In this document: positions 36,308 through 48,955 of the stretch, in pieces
Numbering within the stretch: the stretch's first letter is position 1
Layout: the number at the start of each line of letters is the position of its first letter
From: Chlorokybus atmophyticus
Lineage: Eukaryota; Streptophyta; Chlorokybophyceae; Chlorokybales; Chlorokybaceae
NCBI GenBank assembly: GCA_009103225.1
Contig: RHPI01002907.1
Coordinates: 1-64,000 of the forward strand
DNA length: 64,000 bases
Direction: 5' to 3'
Notes under the pieces: generated by a model
Database searches by the model: none
What the model saw: the letters and a program-made list of their open reading frames with translations, nothing else
What the model was told of the DNA's origin: nothing
Made by a program: the position numbers and the translations under genes

Positions 36308-39300
36308 GTGTGCTTGCCTGGCATACGTCCTCTGTCAACATGATGTTCTTGCAGTTCATCTTTGTGAAGTCCAGAGCGGATGCCACAAACTTGTCGAAGC
36401 ACGGCCTTAGCAGCGCTGCCTCGGCAGGCCTAAACAACACGACATAAGCAAAAGTCAAACAAAGGTCACCTCCTGCATGTGGACATGTTGTGTCATGATC
36501 AACATGTTGCTTCTCACCTTCGTGTCTCAAGCCAAGACTGTGCAACAGGTTTCCACCCGAGCTCACTCTCCGACACATATATGATGCCCGCTCGTGACAC
36601 GGTTGCCGGCGATGCATTTGACAAGTTCTCCGGCTCGAATATCGCCTTCATCGCCGATATCATCGGTATGCGGTCTCCATTCGCCAGCGTGAGCACCTTA
36701 TTGTCATCAAGAACAGTATTCAAGTTCTCGATCCAGATCGCATCAACGGGTCCATCGAGCACGATCCACGTGTTCTGGTTTCTGGACTTGGCTGCTTTTC
36801 TCCACAACACGGCGAACACGCCATCGGTCCAGTCTCCCGTGACTGAGTCCAACTTGCCGAACATTTGTGGGGCGGTGAGGGCCTTCGGGTTCATGCGCCA
36901 CACGACGTGCTTGCCTTGACCGGCGTCGCCCAATGCAGAAGCGAGACACTCGATGATGGCGGTCTTGCCGGAACCGGCGGGACCGACCAACATGATGCCG
37001 TGACGAACCTAAGCACAACACATATGCATAAGCACCAAGCTACCATTGGTTGTGCACAGTGTCATGGGTTCTGATGCTAGTGCCAACAGCATGTGTGTCT
37101 GTGTATGTGTGCACGCGCGCGCACGCGTGTGTGGGTGGTTGGGTGAGCATGCAAACATGCGCGTGTGCGTGTGTTGATGTGTGTGCGTGTGCTTGCATCC
37201 TAGCACAGTGGCACCTCGCAGAGAATACTTACTTGGTAGGTTTCATAGAGTTGGACGCATTTGCCAAGCCATGACGGGTGTGCCTGTAGTCCTCTATCCT
37301 TGACTTGTTTCAACAAGGCAGCCTCAACATCAGGAAACGTTGCCTTGTCCGCCTTAATACTCGGGAAGAGATCATCAATGAGAGACAGGAAGAGTGGCAC
37401 ATCCTCAGCAACAAACTTGGATAGGTTCATGTCACGCAGCGTTCGCATGATGAGGAAAGTCTCAGACCTATCCGGGTTCTTACGCTTCTGTCCACCCGCC
37501 GCACGCAAAACTGAGAGAATGTTTCTCAACCCAAAGTCGTAGTGTGGTTGTTTGGACAGCTGCTGTTCACACAGAGCGTACAACACGTTGAACTTCTTCG
37601 CCAACAACTCGTTCTCCTGGTACCCGCACGCTGCCAGCTTCACCTTCATGATGATCTGCCTGTTGGGAACCATCATAGTCACACCTCTGAATAGACTCTT
37701 GAGGTTTTCTGGCAACTCTTGTCGACCCGCATAACCCGGGTTCATTGTAATAAAGAACCCAACACGCGGGTCCATCGCCGTTGTGGTCCCGTCCGTGAAC
37801 ACGAAAGAGGTGCGTCTATCGCGTATAGCCGACAGGATGCAGAATAGTTGCTGGGCGCACACGGACAACACGTCGAGGTTGATGCGGTTGAACTCATCAA
37901 AACAACCCCACAGGCCACTCTGCGCCAACCCTTTGTATATCTTCCCCATACCCTTGTAATCCATCTGGTCCGAGCAGTTGAACACCACAACAAATTTACC
38001 CAACGTGGACCCGAGGTCCTTTGTTGTCTCGGTTTTACCCGTGCCAGCGGGACCCGCGGGTGCGCCACCCAGATACATCCCAAGTGCTTGTGACAGCGTA
38101 ACATAGCACCTATCTGTTAAAGGCGTGATGACGAGTCGTTCCTTGACACCTAAGTACTCGTAGCTGTACTCGAAGTCCACATCGGCGATGGATATAATGA
38201 CGGTGCTTCTCTCCTCTCTCCAATAAAACCGACACTGTTTCAACCACTCGAAGTCTGTTGGTTCCCTCACCTTCTTCTTGACCAACTCTTCAAACGTGTC
38301 ACGCTGATGCACGTGGACGGTCACGACTGTCTCCACGTTGGTGCGGTCATTGCGTGACAACTCGCGTGTGGTCAAAGCCACTAAAGACCTCAACAACCCA
38401 TCCACCTTCTTCATAGTCTTGGCCATGATGCCTTTATCAGTCTTGGCGCCAGCTAAAGCCAGCTGTGCATCAGCAGTCCATTGGAATTGTATACCCAACA
38501 AAGCCACTTGCGCCGGGTATTTAAACAAAAAGTCCTCTACGGGGATTGCATTAACCTCCCCGTGTGCACGCTTGATCACACTCTTCACAGTAGTTTGCAT
38601 CTGATCCACCATCTTCTTCAACCAGTCTTCAATGTTGCCTTGCGCTTGCACAGGTGACTCGAAGGCCACCTTCTCACCCTGTACAGAGTGCATCTCTGTC
38701 ATCTTAGTCTTGTCTGTCTTATCAAAAGTCACCGCTGATACAGCGTCAAACAATCCCGATTGGAAATGTGGTTGTACGGCTTGCGGGTCGGACCCGAGAG
38801 AGAGTATCTCCAACAATGTTGGGTCTGATACAAAGTAGAAGCGCGGAAAGTCGGCCCGCTTAGTCTCAAGATAGGCCGATAAACTCTTCTGGCATAGCTC
38901 GAGTTGTTCGATAAGGTGTGGGAGTAGATTCTTCATGAGCTCGTTGCCGTAGCACGTTTGGACCACATTGCGGACTTCAAAGGCACTCGTGACGATCTTC
39001 ATGTAGTTCTTGTCGATGTTCTGGAAGCGTTTGGCCTCCGCGGGGAGTTGTTTTGCAATGTCGCCGCCGGAGAATACGGCCTCCATGTACATCCACATGT
39101 TCTGGACCTGGAGCCACATCTCAATGATCTCACCGACGGTGGAGAGACGAACGATCCAACCGTTCACATCATCACGGAAGGGAGCCGAGAACCTGCAGAA
39201 AATATTTGTGAACACATGAACTATATAAACCTACAGCGGGCACAACAAAGTCCATAGTTGCAACATCATGCGCACGCGCACACACACGCACGCGCACACG

Positions 39301-40676
39301 CGCACGCGCAGAAGTGCGCGCACACGCACACAGTCACCAACCAGACCAATTGCCAACCTGTTTGTCGCCATGGACCCGAGTGCCATCTGCGAGTCCTCAA
39401 GTCTCTCCACAATCTCCGCTGTCTCAGCGCCCTTCAACACAACAGGTCCTCTTCCCTTATACGTGTTGAACGTGAGCGACATATCTGCCCACTCATCCGC
39501 GATGGCCTGCAGCTTAGTCTCCACCTGTTCTTCTTTCACAGCAGCATTCGTGAGCTCTTCTATCTGTTCCCTGTTGGGTAGCAAGTCCAACTCCAACAAG
39601 TGACCCAACTTCAACACGTCCTCGGCCAGGTTGAGTTGTTTCGACGTCACGTGCATGAGCTGAAGCCAGTGTCTGTTCCTCATGGCTTTGGATGAGAGTT
39701 GTTGGAGTAGTGGCAACACTTCTAAGAACTCGTCGATGGTCTTCTTGCACACGCTGTAAGCTTGCCAGTCGCGTAAAGCTTTGGGAAGTTTCTTGCATGA
39801 AGCTTGGAAGGCGTTGACTTGCTCTGTCATGCTGTCGATGTTGGCAACAACGTCCACCCAAAGGATGTCGGCATAGCCGTTGATCGTCGTGATCACGTTC
39901 ACGTACAAGGAGTAGAGACGGTCCAACAACTGAAGCTCCTTCTCCGTCTTCTCAAGCTCAGGATACTGACAGATTTAGTTGTATCAGCACGCATGTTGTG
40001 TACTTTGCAAGGCATCTTGTGACATCGTCATTATCACACGCACACACACGCACACGGACATGCATGAGCACGAGCACAAGTATAAGCACACGCATCTCTC
40101 TCCTCACCCTTGTGATTGCCAAGCCGAAAAGCTCCTCGCCGCTCGTGTAGTTGTCCCACTTGCGTTTGCGCAGCTGAACACCCACCAAACCCAACATATT
40201 GTCATTATGGGCAACATACACCGCAACAAAGCACAACCACCAACAAGCAGCATACCTCAAACTGAGTTTGGAACTTCTTAAGGCGCTCCACAGCCTCCAT
40301 TGGCGCGAGTCCCGGCACCATCGGCCCGTTGTTCTCAAAGTCGGCTCGGAAGGATGCGGCGTCCACCACGAAGAGTTTCACCTCTTTGATGAGCTCGCGC
40401 TTGAAGCCGACCTAAGAGAGGAGTATGTATGTGTACACGCGTGCAGATGAGACAATGTGTGTGGAAGTTGGCAGTGGAGGGGCCTCTCACTTGTAGACGA
40501 GCGAGGTTGTCAGCCACGTCGTTGGCAAGCTTGAGGAGTTTCTTCCAAGAGTAGCGCAGGTCTCCAACCTGATACAAGACAAGCATCAAGAGGGTATACA
40601 AAGCAACTCCTTTTTATGCACACACGCACACGCACGCACACAGACACACACGCGCGCGCGCGCACGCTTGCACACA

Positions 40677-40715
<39 letters not shown>

Positions 40716-43700
40716 ATTGCCACATGCTCTGACCTGGTCTGTTTCTTCCTTTGCCACGCGCACTTCATACCGCAGAAGCAGTGCGTACATCTCCTCTATG
40801 GGTGTCATGCGCGTGTCGATCTCCGCCTCCATCTCCCTCACCTACACAGCATTTGAGGTGTGTAAACCACAAAACAACCAGCACACACATCAACATATGG
40901 ACACTGCATGTACCTCCTTAAGCAGTGCCATGACTGCACGGACGTCTTCCAAGTCCTCAATCTGCCTGCCCAGCTTCATACCCGTCTCGCGCATGTACAT
41001 GTTGAGCTTCTTCAAGTCCTCCAAACCTTGCTTGTGCAAATTCTTGGCAAACTACACAGGTATAGGAGTGAGTACACATACATACGTGCACACACAAATA
41101 TACACATTGTCTACCCACCTGTGCCTTCCACGATGCAGCTTCAGCCTTGAGTGAGTACTTCATCGGTTGTGTCTCAAGTGACAATGCTCCAATGTTATGC
41201 ACGGGTGGTATCTGCGCTATCTCCTGCTCCAAGTCCATATACTTTCTCAACTCGGCTTCAAACGCTTCGATCGACGGGTTCGTCGACATGAACTGCGCGT
41301 ACTCGGCTTGCAAGTCTCTTTTCCAAAGGAAATCATACTTGGAGAAGGTTGAGATATAAGTCGACACTTGGTTCTTTGCGCCTTCGATTGAACCGGTTAG
41401 GAGTAGGACTGATTTAACTATCTCCTTGTCGGCTGCGATGAGGTCGTAAAAGGTCCCGCGTGGACCCGACGTGGTGTTGATGCCGTCGATACCCCACGCA
41501 GCCAACTCGCTGCTGCAACGCAACACCTTCTTGGCTGTGGTGTTGATAGCACCCTAAAGCACACATACACATCATTGACACATCAGTTACACATACCCAC
41601 CTAAGTGCACCTTGCATCTGTGACTGCTATCTCCTTACCTGTATGTCTTCCAAGCTTGGGCTCATGCTGACATTAGGTATGGTGAGCTCCACATCCACAT
41701 CAAAGAACGGCCTCTCCATAAACAAAAACCCGCCCGATACACGCGAACCCAACCGCTTCTTCATCGCATTGAAACTACTCTTGGTAGCCGCCAGAATAGC
41801 CTATGAGAGAAAGAGAGTTACTATCAAGCATGAGTCACAAGTATAGTCCACATGTAATGTACCGCTCACCTGGTACATGAGTTTTGAGTAGTGCTTTCTC
41901 AGGCGTGCCACTTCGGTTTCTGATATGGGCGTGTCGTTGTTCTGTCTCGGGTAGGTTGCGACGAGCGCGACGAGGTCCACCACCGCGCGCTCCACCTCGG
42001 CGTTGCGGACCTGGAGGGACTCCGTCACGCGCTTGATGAAACGGCCCTGCGCGGGGTGGAAAGAGAGTCAGGGGAGAAGGAGGAGATGAGGTTGGGTGTG
42101 TGAGTACCATGTGTGTGTATGTGTGCGTGCGCGCGCACGCACGGGTGAGTGCACATGTAGGTGTGCGTGCGTGTGTGTGTGTATGCGCGCGTGCTCGGAC
42201 ACAATTGAGTGTAGCTGTATGTGCATGCGTATGCGTGTGTGTGCATGCATGTGCGTATGTGTGACCTGGGTGGAGACGAAGTCCTCGAACGTGAACGATC
42301 GGTCCGGCGGCAGTTCCACTAGGAGCGTCTTCGATATCGCTTTCAAATTTGCTTCAATCCGGTTATCCACAATATCATTAATCTTTCGTATCAGCTCCTC
42401 CAATCTCGCCAACCCATTATGTATCCGATGCAGATACCCGTCGATATTCATACTCGTCCATGTCAGAATATACATCCCGGGTTGTATCTTCTTATCGAGA
42501 TCGTCCAGATGCGGCCCGAGGAGTGGTTTTACTACAGGTAGGATACACCCAACAACACGGTCGTACTCCTTCAACGCGTAAGAGAGTTGGTTGTAGTAGT
42601 GCTTGAACTTGTCTTCTTGGAGAAGAACCATCTTGGCGCTCTCGGGAACCTCGATGCCGAGACGCTGCAGGTACTTGGTCTCGCGCATCAACTGGAGGAT
42701 GTCGCGGTCGAAGTTGACGAGGAGGACACCGGACTCGGGATGACGAACTATCAGAGTGGCCTGTGATGCACACACAGATGTGGCCAGGTCAGGATAAGAT
42801 AAGGCAACACACACAAACAGACAAGCATGCACATGCACACGTGCACGCACGCACGCAGACTCGCATACATACTCATGTGCACATACGCGCACGCGCATGC
42901 GCACGCACGCACGCCACCCCTCCCCCACACACACAGACACAGATTCAGCAATACACACCTGCAGTCCTGCTTTGGCGTTCTCGATGGATCTGATCCACGC
43001 CTGATGCCACAGCGTTTCAAACTCGATAAGCGCCCGTGCCACACGATTGTACGTCTTCACAATCCTCTTCGACTCCTTCGTAGCCATAATACTCTTGTTG
43101 GTGGCAAACTTCTTCATCGGCTCCTCGATGCGTCGCAGCAGCTGGCGTGCCCACATAATGTTGCCCGCCACGGGTGGCGCGTTACGCACGAGCGGAGGCG
43201 AGTGCTTATACTTCTCATAAATGCGCTGAACAGCGTCCAAATCAAGACCATAGTTCCTGAATATGACCATATACTTGTCATCCAAGTCTGCTCGCAAAGA
43301 CTCTCTTTGAAGAATAGATTGGAACTGTCTCAGCAAAGCCAACGCATGAGATGTGCTGGTGATATTCTCGAACGAAGCGTTGATAAAGCCCTGAAGTGCT
43401 GTCTCCAAGTCATGTATGTTGACATTGAACTCCAGGAAGTCTCTGTCAAACTGGTTCTTCATGTAGTCCAGTAGATCATACGGCTTGCGTTGGAAGTCTT
43501 GTATGATGGCAAAGAAGCTGGAGATGAGGTCTTGCAACCCCTCAATGTGGTGCGTGTGTTGCGCGAGTGTGGTGAACTGATGCACCGTCGTGAACATATC
43601 GGTCAACTTCGCCACGCGCTTGCAGAAGAGATCAAACTTGCCAAATATCTTCTGCTCGTTGAAGTCAAACTGTTTCCCCTTTGGTTGAGCCAACAATCGG

Positions 43701-46179
43701 TCACGCGTGAGGCGATATTGCTCCTGATACGCTTCATTCAACTTCACTGCCATCTCTAAATTCTTGAGTAAAGTGGGTAAGTTGTCTTGCTGCTCCCAGA
43801 GTGACGCTGGCTTGATCGATGATGACGTGGACCCGCCGTTGTTGTTGTTGTTGTTGTTGGCAGTATTGTTGTTGTTGTTGGGAGTGCTGCCTATGGGTGC
43901 GCCTCGATTGACAATATACGCCTTGCAATTGGCTATCATCTGGTTTGTGACTTTGCAGAACAGCGTGGTCATGCGCTCTGGCGTGTTGTAGTACCTCGCG
44001 ATGGTGTGCATCATCTTGATATTGTTCATGAGTGCGGGTAGCGAGTCTATGACGGCTTGCGGTGTCCCCGTATACATCGGCTCCAGACTCATCTCCAATG
44101 TTGTCAGATACTTGACATTATCCTTCGCCTCATTGGCCGCATCCGTGACCTTGATATCTATGGCCTTCCACGTACGGTGAGCCTTACTCCTCCCCGCCAT
44201 CGCCACACCCAACACGAGCTTCGCCTCCTTACTCTTCAACTGCTCAGTGATGCTATTAAACTTGGCCATCCTGTTCCTCCAAAACTCCAACTCAGTATGA
44301 GGGCCAACATCCTCACTATCTTTGGTACTTGACCTTGACCCCCCCTGTTGTATCACCGACGTCTTATCCCCCCCTCCTTGCTCACTACTCCCATCCTCAA
44401 GCAGCCTCTCCACTTGTCCACACCACTCTTCCAACACGTTCTCCACGTGTTCCATGCACTCGTTGTCGGCGGCGGCGCGGTTGAAGCCGGCGGCTTTCAT
44501 CTCGATGGTGTCGAGCCAGCGTCGGTCGGGCTTGCGGAGCTCAACGCCGCCGTGGAGGGAACCCGCGGCTTCTGCGAGGGACGAGGCGAAGCGGTGGGCG
44601 GAAGAGAGGAAGTCGGAGACGGCGTCCTCGGGAGCACGGGCCCAGTCGGTCTGAAGATGTGGTGAGGGTGGGTGAGTACAGTTTACTTTTGGGTGTCTAT
44701 GGTTGACACTTGCATCAAGTACGCGCAACTGTCTCAAGACCGGACACATGCACGCGCACGCACACACGCACGCGCACGCGCACGCACACGCACACGCACA
44801 CGCACACAGACAGCGCACAACCCATACACGCACTTGCGCACACATACTCACACGCACGCACGCGCGCACGCACACGCACACACAGACGCACACCTGTTCT
44901 TTGAGCATTGGGAGGTACAGTTCTGTGAGGAGTGTTTTGAAGCATTCGAGAGCGCCGCCGGCCACCTCTCCAACCTGGTTGCATCACTCTTTGTTAGTAT
45001 AACTGCCATCACTACGAGTTTATTTTGACTGCTCAGGCAGCACAGACACTCACCGCGACATCTTGCTCTATGGTGGCGGCGGTGACGCCCTTCGGGTTGA
45101 CACGCACAAAGTACGCCGCTTTACCCCGCAACTTGTCCATCTGCATGCACGTGTGTGTGAGATAATCCAGTTGATGTTCGTGTGTAGCATTGTAACTTGT
45201 ACTGTTGTCACATGCACGCACCTCTCCTGTGGTGAGGTAGAGAGTGGGCCTCTTGCCCTTCTGTACAAACTCCCCCTCTGGAGTCTCCACCTCAGGCACC
45301 TGTTCATGCATTGAACACAAGCACCAATGTCAGTACATGACAATGTGAATCATCTATACCTTCAGTACATCAACAACAACAACAACGCACCTGGTGGAAA
45401 AACACCAGCTTTTGCACGCCATTTGGCGTGAAAAAGTCATTGATCTGAGCCAGTGTGGAGTCGTCCCTGTGTGTGTGGTGACGCATTCACGATTACGACT
45501 ACTCTCGTAACACTCTGTCAACCAATCTAACAAACAAGACAGCGCTTGTTCTGGCTTACATGATGCAGCGCTCGGCTGCGGAGGGCTCCGAGCCATCGAA
45601 CGCCTCTTTCAGCTGCAGCAAAAACACATGCAGCCTTGTGAAATACACCTCAGATGATCAAACACACCCAAAACTAACCAGCAACAGGGAAAACACAAAT
45701 ACGGCTCACTTCATTCTATTAGACGGCAAGCACACAATCAAGTCGTTTGCCTTGTTCTTCAACAAACGCAGAGAGTCTCTGGGCTATAGATTCAGCTCAG
45801 AGACTCTCTGGGACGTATTACTAGTGTATGTGTAGAACAAGGCCCAATACGGTTGGTTTCATCTTGCTCAAATCTATCACAACACACCTACAACTCAAGT
45901 CCTCAGCAAAAAATCTGGCTGACTATTCCCGTTTGTTTCTGCAAGGCGTCCAGCGCAGACCCAAGAAGAGCCGAGAGGCATGCAACTTTTTCACGGTGCA
46001 TTCGTTACCGAAAACCATTTTGACAACCTTTGTTTAACCGTATTAGTACTACAGGGCCCTCCCAAATCCTTTCTTCATCTTATGCGAACTCAACTATAGA
46101 TCAAGAGTGAAGAAGGGCGGGCCGTTGACAGCCACCATACCTTCGTGGCGATCCATCGGTGGCGCGCGTCCAGCGCCAT
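27726..46179 (-). CDS. ODA2: Outer-arm dynein gamma heavy chain (ODA2/DNAH5-DNAH8 type)
   Basis: This is the axonemal motor heavy chain, about 4,600 residues in about 30 exons. Exon 1 (46179-46141, [13 protein letters not shown]) and exon 2 (45612-45560) are small and far apart. Larger exons: 44653-42961, 42761-42266, 41554-41121, 39967-39358, 39193-37234, 37011-36518, 36182-35757, 34407-32968, 32780-32393, 32153-30473, 29773-28706 and 28525-27726. AAA1 has [18 protein letters not shown], with [13 protein letters not shown] and [10 protein letters not shown] typical of the DNAH5/8 branch. AAA2 has [12 protein letters not shown]3 has GGPG/TAKTAT, split by an intron; GTAKT is normal for axonemal AAA3. 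AAA4 has GVGGSGKQS. The stalk coiled coils flank the microtubule-binding tip ([20 protein letters not shown] near 32560, with its second half in the exon starting at 32153). The C-terminal barrel ends [15 protein letters not shown]. The tail carries low-complexity inserts ([10 protein letters not shown]; an Asn-rich stretch near 43830-43890). I saw no frameshift. Confidence 0.93.
36256..36312. repeat. (TG)n microsatellite in a dynein intron
   Basis: This nearly pure TG run of about 57 bases lies just beyond the donor side of the exon that ends at 36318. Confidence 0.9.
40671..40716. repeat. (CA)n microsatellite in a dynein intron
   Basis: An almost pure CA run follows a mixed CA/CG tract beginning near 40617. 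The coding strand carries TG here, the opposite orientation to the run at 36256. Confidence 0.9.
45769..45810. repeat. Inverted repeat, 13-bp perfect arms, dynein intron 1
   Basis: cagagagtctctg (45769-45781) is matched by cagagactctctg (45798-45810) across a 16-base loop. It lies in the long first intron (45613-46140). Confidence 0.85.
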
Positions 46180-46466
46180 TGTTAATGGTTGTTCCCACTG
46201 AGGCGGCACTTTATCTACACGTCTCCACCCTCATCTCCCTGTCATATTCTCCCGTCCTCCTCCTCCTCCTCCTCCTCCTCCTCGCCCGCCGCCGCCGCCT
46301 CCTGCGGGCGGGCCAACCCCGCTACCGCGCGCCCAACCGTAGTCACGTGACACTTTCGTTTAGGGCTTCCTTCATCAAAACTGGCCGTTGGGCAAAGTGC
46401 GCATACATACTTATTGTTGTTGTTAAGATGATATATTAGTTGTATTCAATCTACAGTGATGTAATC

Positions 46467-46538
46467 GGTTCCATGATCTAGTGGTTATGATGTGAGACTC
46501 TGAATCTCAATGCCCGAGTTCAAACCTCGGTGGAACCT
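46467..46538 (+). tRNA. tRNA-Gln (anticodon CTG)
   Basis: The 72-nt cloverleaf has acceptor ggttcca paired with tggaacc plus discriminator t, an anticodon stem tgaga/tctca with loop ctctgaa (anticodon CTG, glutamine), and a T-arm ccgag-ttcaaac-ctcgg containing the B box. The D arm contains tagtggtta. No intron and no encoded CCA. It starts 288 bases upstream of, and divergent from, the dynein start codon. Confidence 0.88.
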
Positions 46539-46569
46539 CCAAGATCATGCCCTCAAGCTGAGGGTTGTA

Positions 46570-46575
46570 TTTTTT
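46570..46575 (+). terminator. Pol III T-run terminator
   Basis: Six T residues lie 32 bases after the tRNA-Gln end, as expected for a Pol III unit. Confidence 0.6.
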
Positions 46576-46595
46576 GAGCCAGAAAGTCACTGGTA

Positions 46596-46620
46596 AGCAC
46601 CGGTGATTAACACCGGTGCT
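46596..46620. repeat. Hairpin of ACCGGT motifs
   Basis: agcaccggtg (46596-46605) pairs exactly with caccggtgct (46611-46620) across attaa. More ACCGG copies follow at 46621-46690. Confidence 0.8.
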
Positions 46621-46989
46621 ACCGGTCGTTACTTAAAATTTGGTACAGACGACCACTAGACCGACCGGTGTAGGCTGGGTAATGACCGGCGGCCCGCTGT
46701 TCTTGTGTAAGGGAGAGACTGCTGGACAAGTGCTGGTAGATAATGACACGGCTTCGTGTGCAGGACAGGGCAGTCTGGAGTCAGATGGTCAGTGTTACAC
46801 ACACCATGTGCTAGCCACAGCCACAATAGTGTTGATGTGAGCGTGCGGCTCTACATGCTGGTTCGGTCGGCATCCCACCACACCCAAGCAGACGCTGTCG
46901 TGTCATGGTGGCCTCGTGGGCTTGTTGCTTCATGCGACTTCCCTGCCGCATGCAATAACGAATGTCACACCGCTGTATTCGCGTGTATA

Positions 46990-47725
46990 ATGCTAATATG
47001 TTGGGTTGGGCGCTGAGTGCTGCCTCTCAAGCCACGCTGACATCCTGGAACGAGAGCAACCCGGGACGCATGTGCAGCAATTGGTATGGCATCAGCAACT
47101 GGTGAGCGCCTTGTTGTGGCTATGGTATGCTTGGTTGCATCCCTGCTCGCTCAGACTTTCAAGTCCGGTGCATCGTCATTCATAATGTTGGCCGCCCACT
47201 TCCCATAGGGTTGCAGCAGCACCTCGGCCTGGACCTTGACCAGGGTGATAGCCAGGCCTGCTGGAACAACAAACGCGATGCTCCAAGCACAGGTGTGATG
47301 AGTGAATGTGGGGTCTGTGCCTGTGTGGGTAGTAATGGGTGTTTGTACGCGTCGGGAGTTGCAGGCTGCGGTGAACTTGATCAAGTCATGGAAATGAGGA
47401 TCCCATCCTCGACTTTTTGGTACAGCGATTTGCATTCGTTTGCCAACATCCTCGCCAGCAACCGCTACTCGTTTGTGTTCCTTGGGCGAGGCTGGCGCAC
47501 TCGATCATTTCATCGCCACTCCCGGCGCAGCAGCCAGGGTGAGCTTGTTGTGTTGGCCACAACATGTGTGTATACAAAAACGCAAAGCTGGTACTCATAC
47601 AGGTGAGCGCGGTGCAGTACGTGCACGTCAACACCGACGAGCCAGATCTGCTCTACTACCACCTGGCAGGTCCCACCTCAGGCTTTTGTGTGCAAGCCCA
47701 CCGCGTGCAGGGCCGCCCGCCATGA
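46990..47725 (+). CDS. Possible gene of unknown function, weakly supported
   Basis: I do not recognise a family. Plausible plus-strand exons are: a segment near 47005-47100 encoding LTSWNESNPGRMCSNWYGIS, which looks like the W-x-G-V cap before plant leucine-rich repeats, although no repeats follow; one near 47162-47300 (RPLPIGLQQHLGLDLDQGDS); one near 47440-47540 (EAGALDHFIATPGAAAR); and a last one at 47603-47725 (VSAVQYVHVNTDEPDLLYYH) with a TGA stop. The same DNA also has an open minus-strand frame (47286-47151, AGLAITLVKVQAEVLLQPYG), so even the strand is not certain. Confidence 0.3.
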
Positions 47726-48030
47726 CCCCCTCGTCCTCACCACCGCCTAAGAAAGCCTGAACTGAACACGCACCTCGTGCTTGCGCAAAGAGAGTTTTGC
47801 TTGAGCTAATTGCTTGACCCAAGGTTGTCAAGCTAGCGTACGAGAGAGAGCTAGCGTGATGGTAGGTCTGTAATTAGCCTGCTTGAACACAGACTCAATG
47901 ATACTGGAGCATCTGGTATACTGGTATACTGGCTCCACTGCAGCATAAAAGTGAAGTGTTTGAAAAGGAGTACGAAGGGGTTAAAATCACCAATAAGCAT
48001 CCAATTGTGGGTGCACGATGCCAAGAAAAT

Positions 48031-48080
48031 GTGGTAATTCGATGTGCAGTAGAATGTGGTAATTCGATGTGCAGTAGAAT
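48031..48080. repeat. Tandem duplication, 25 bp x 2
   Basis: Two identical 25-bp units lie head to tail, each starting gtggtaattcgatgtgcagt, in the spacer downstream of the CK2 alpha gene. No gene was found between 47726 and 48744. Confidence 0.95.
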
Positions 48081-48744
48081 GTGGTGTACCACTGGTTGCA
48101 GTGTACTTCCAATCAACACTACGTTTTCTTATGCTTGTGCTTGTGCTCGGGTATGTACAAAAGGGGGGGCATGCTGCTGGGTTTGCAATCTGGATCGCCA
48201 TGCGCGTGTGCGTGTGATGGTGTGTCAGGATAGTTGAGCGACTGATACAAGCATGCATTGTGTCACACAAAAAGACATACACATTGAGGTTGTCAGGCTG
48301 GTACCTACACAGTGATGAACGACCATCGCCACATGACGTAAGCATATGCTATAAACATGCTGTTTATAAGCCCACAACGTTCATGTGCAACTTCAGCAGC
48401 AACAGTGGCGAAAACAGCCTGCATGTGTATGTGTGTCAGATCAAGGGGTAGAGGGGAAAACCGACGTAAGAGATGGTGGTTGCTACTGGCCGGCTTCGAG
48501 TTTCAAGGCTAGCTCACCAACATCGCCGCCGCCACTGGCTGCCTCCACAACAGAACATGATTGTTCACGTGTTGCAGCCTGTGTTGTCCATGTGGTTGTG
48601 CGGACACACACGCTGCAAGCAGATGGCGGCGCCCACTATAGTAGAAAGCTAGCTCTCTGCTACACCCATGCGAGCAACACGAGTCTCTTATTCATGCAGG
48701 TCTGGAATTGGAGAAAGCTGCATGCTAAGCGATGCTCCCCTGCC

Positions 48745-48860
48745 TCACTCAGCTGCAGCGCGGACAGGCGCAAACCAAGGATGCTCCTGTGAAAGTAACA
48801 GGATAGTGTTCAAGAGTGTGAGTGTCAAGTTGGCAGATGAGGATACACGATGGAGTGGGT

Positions 48861-48955
<95 letters not shown>

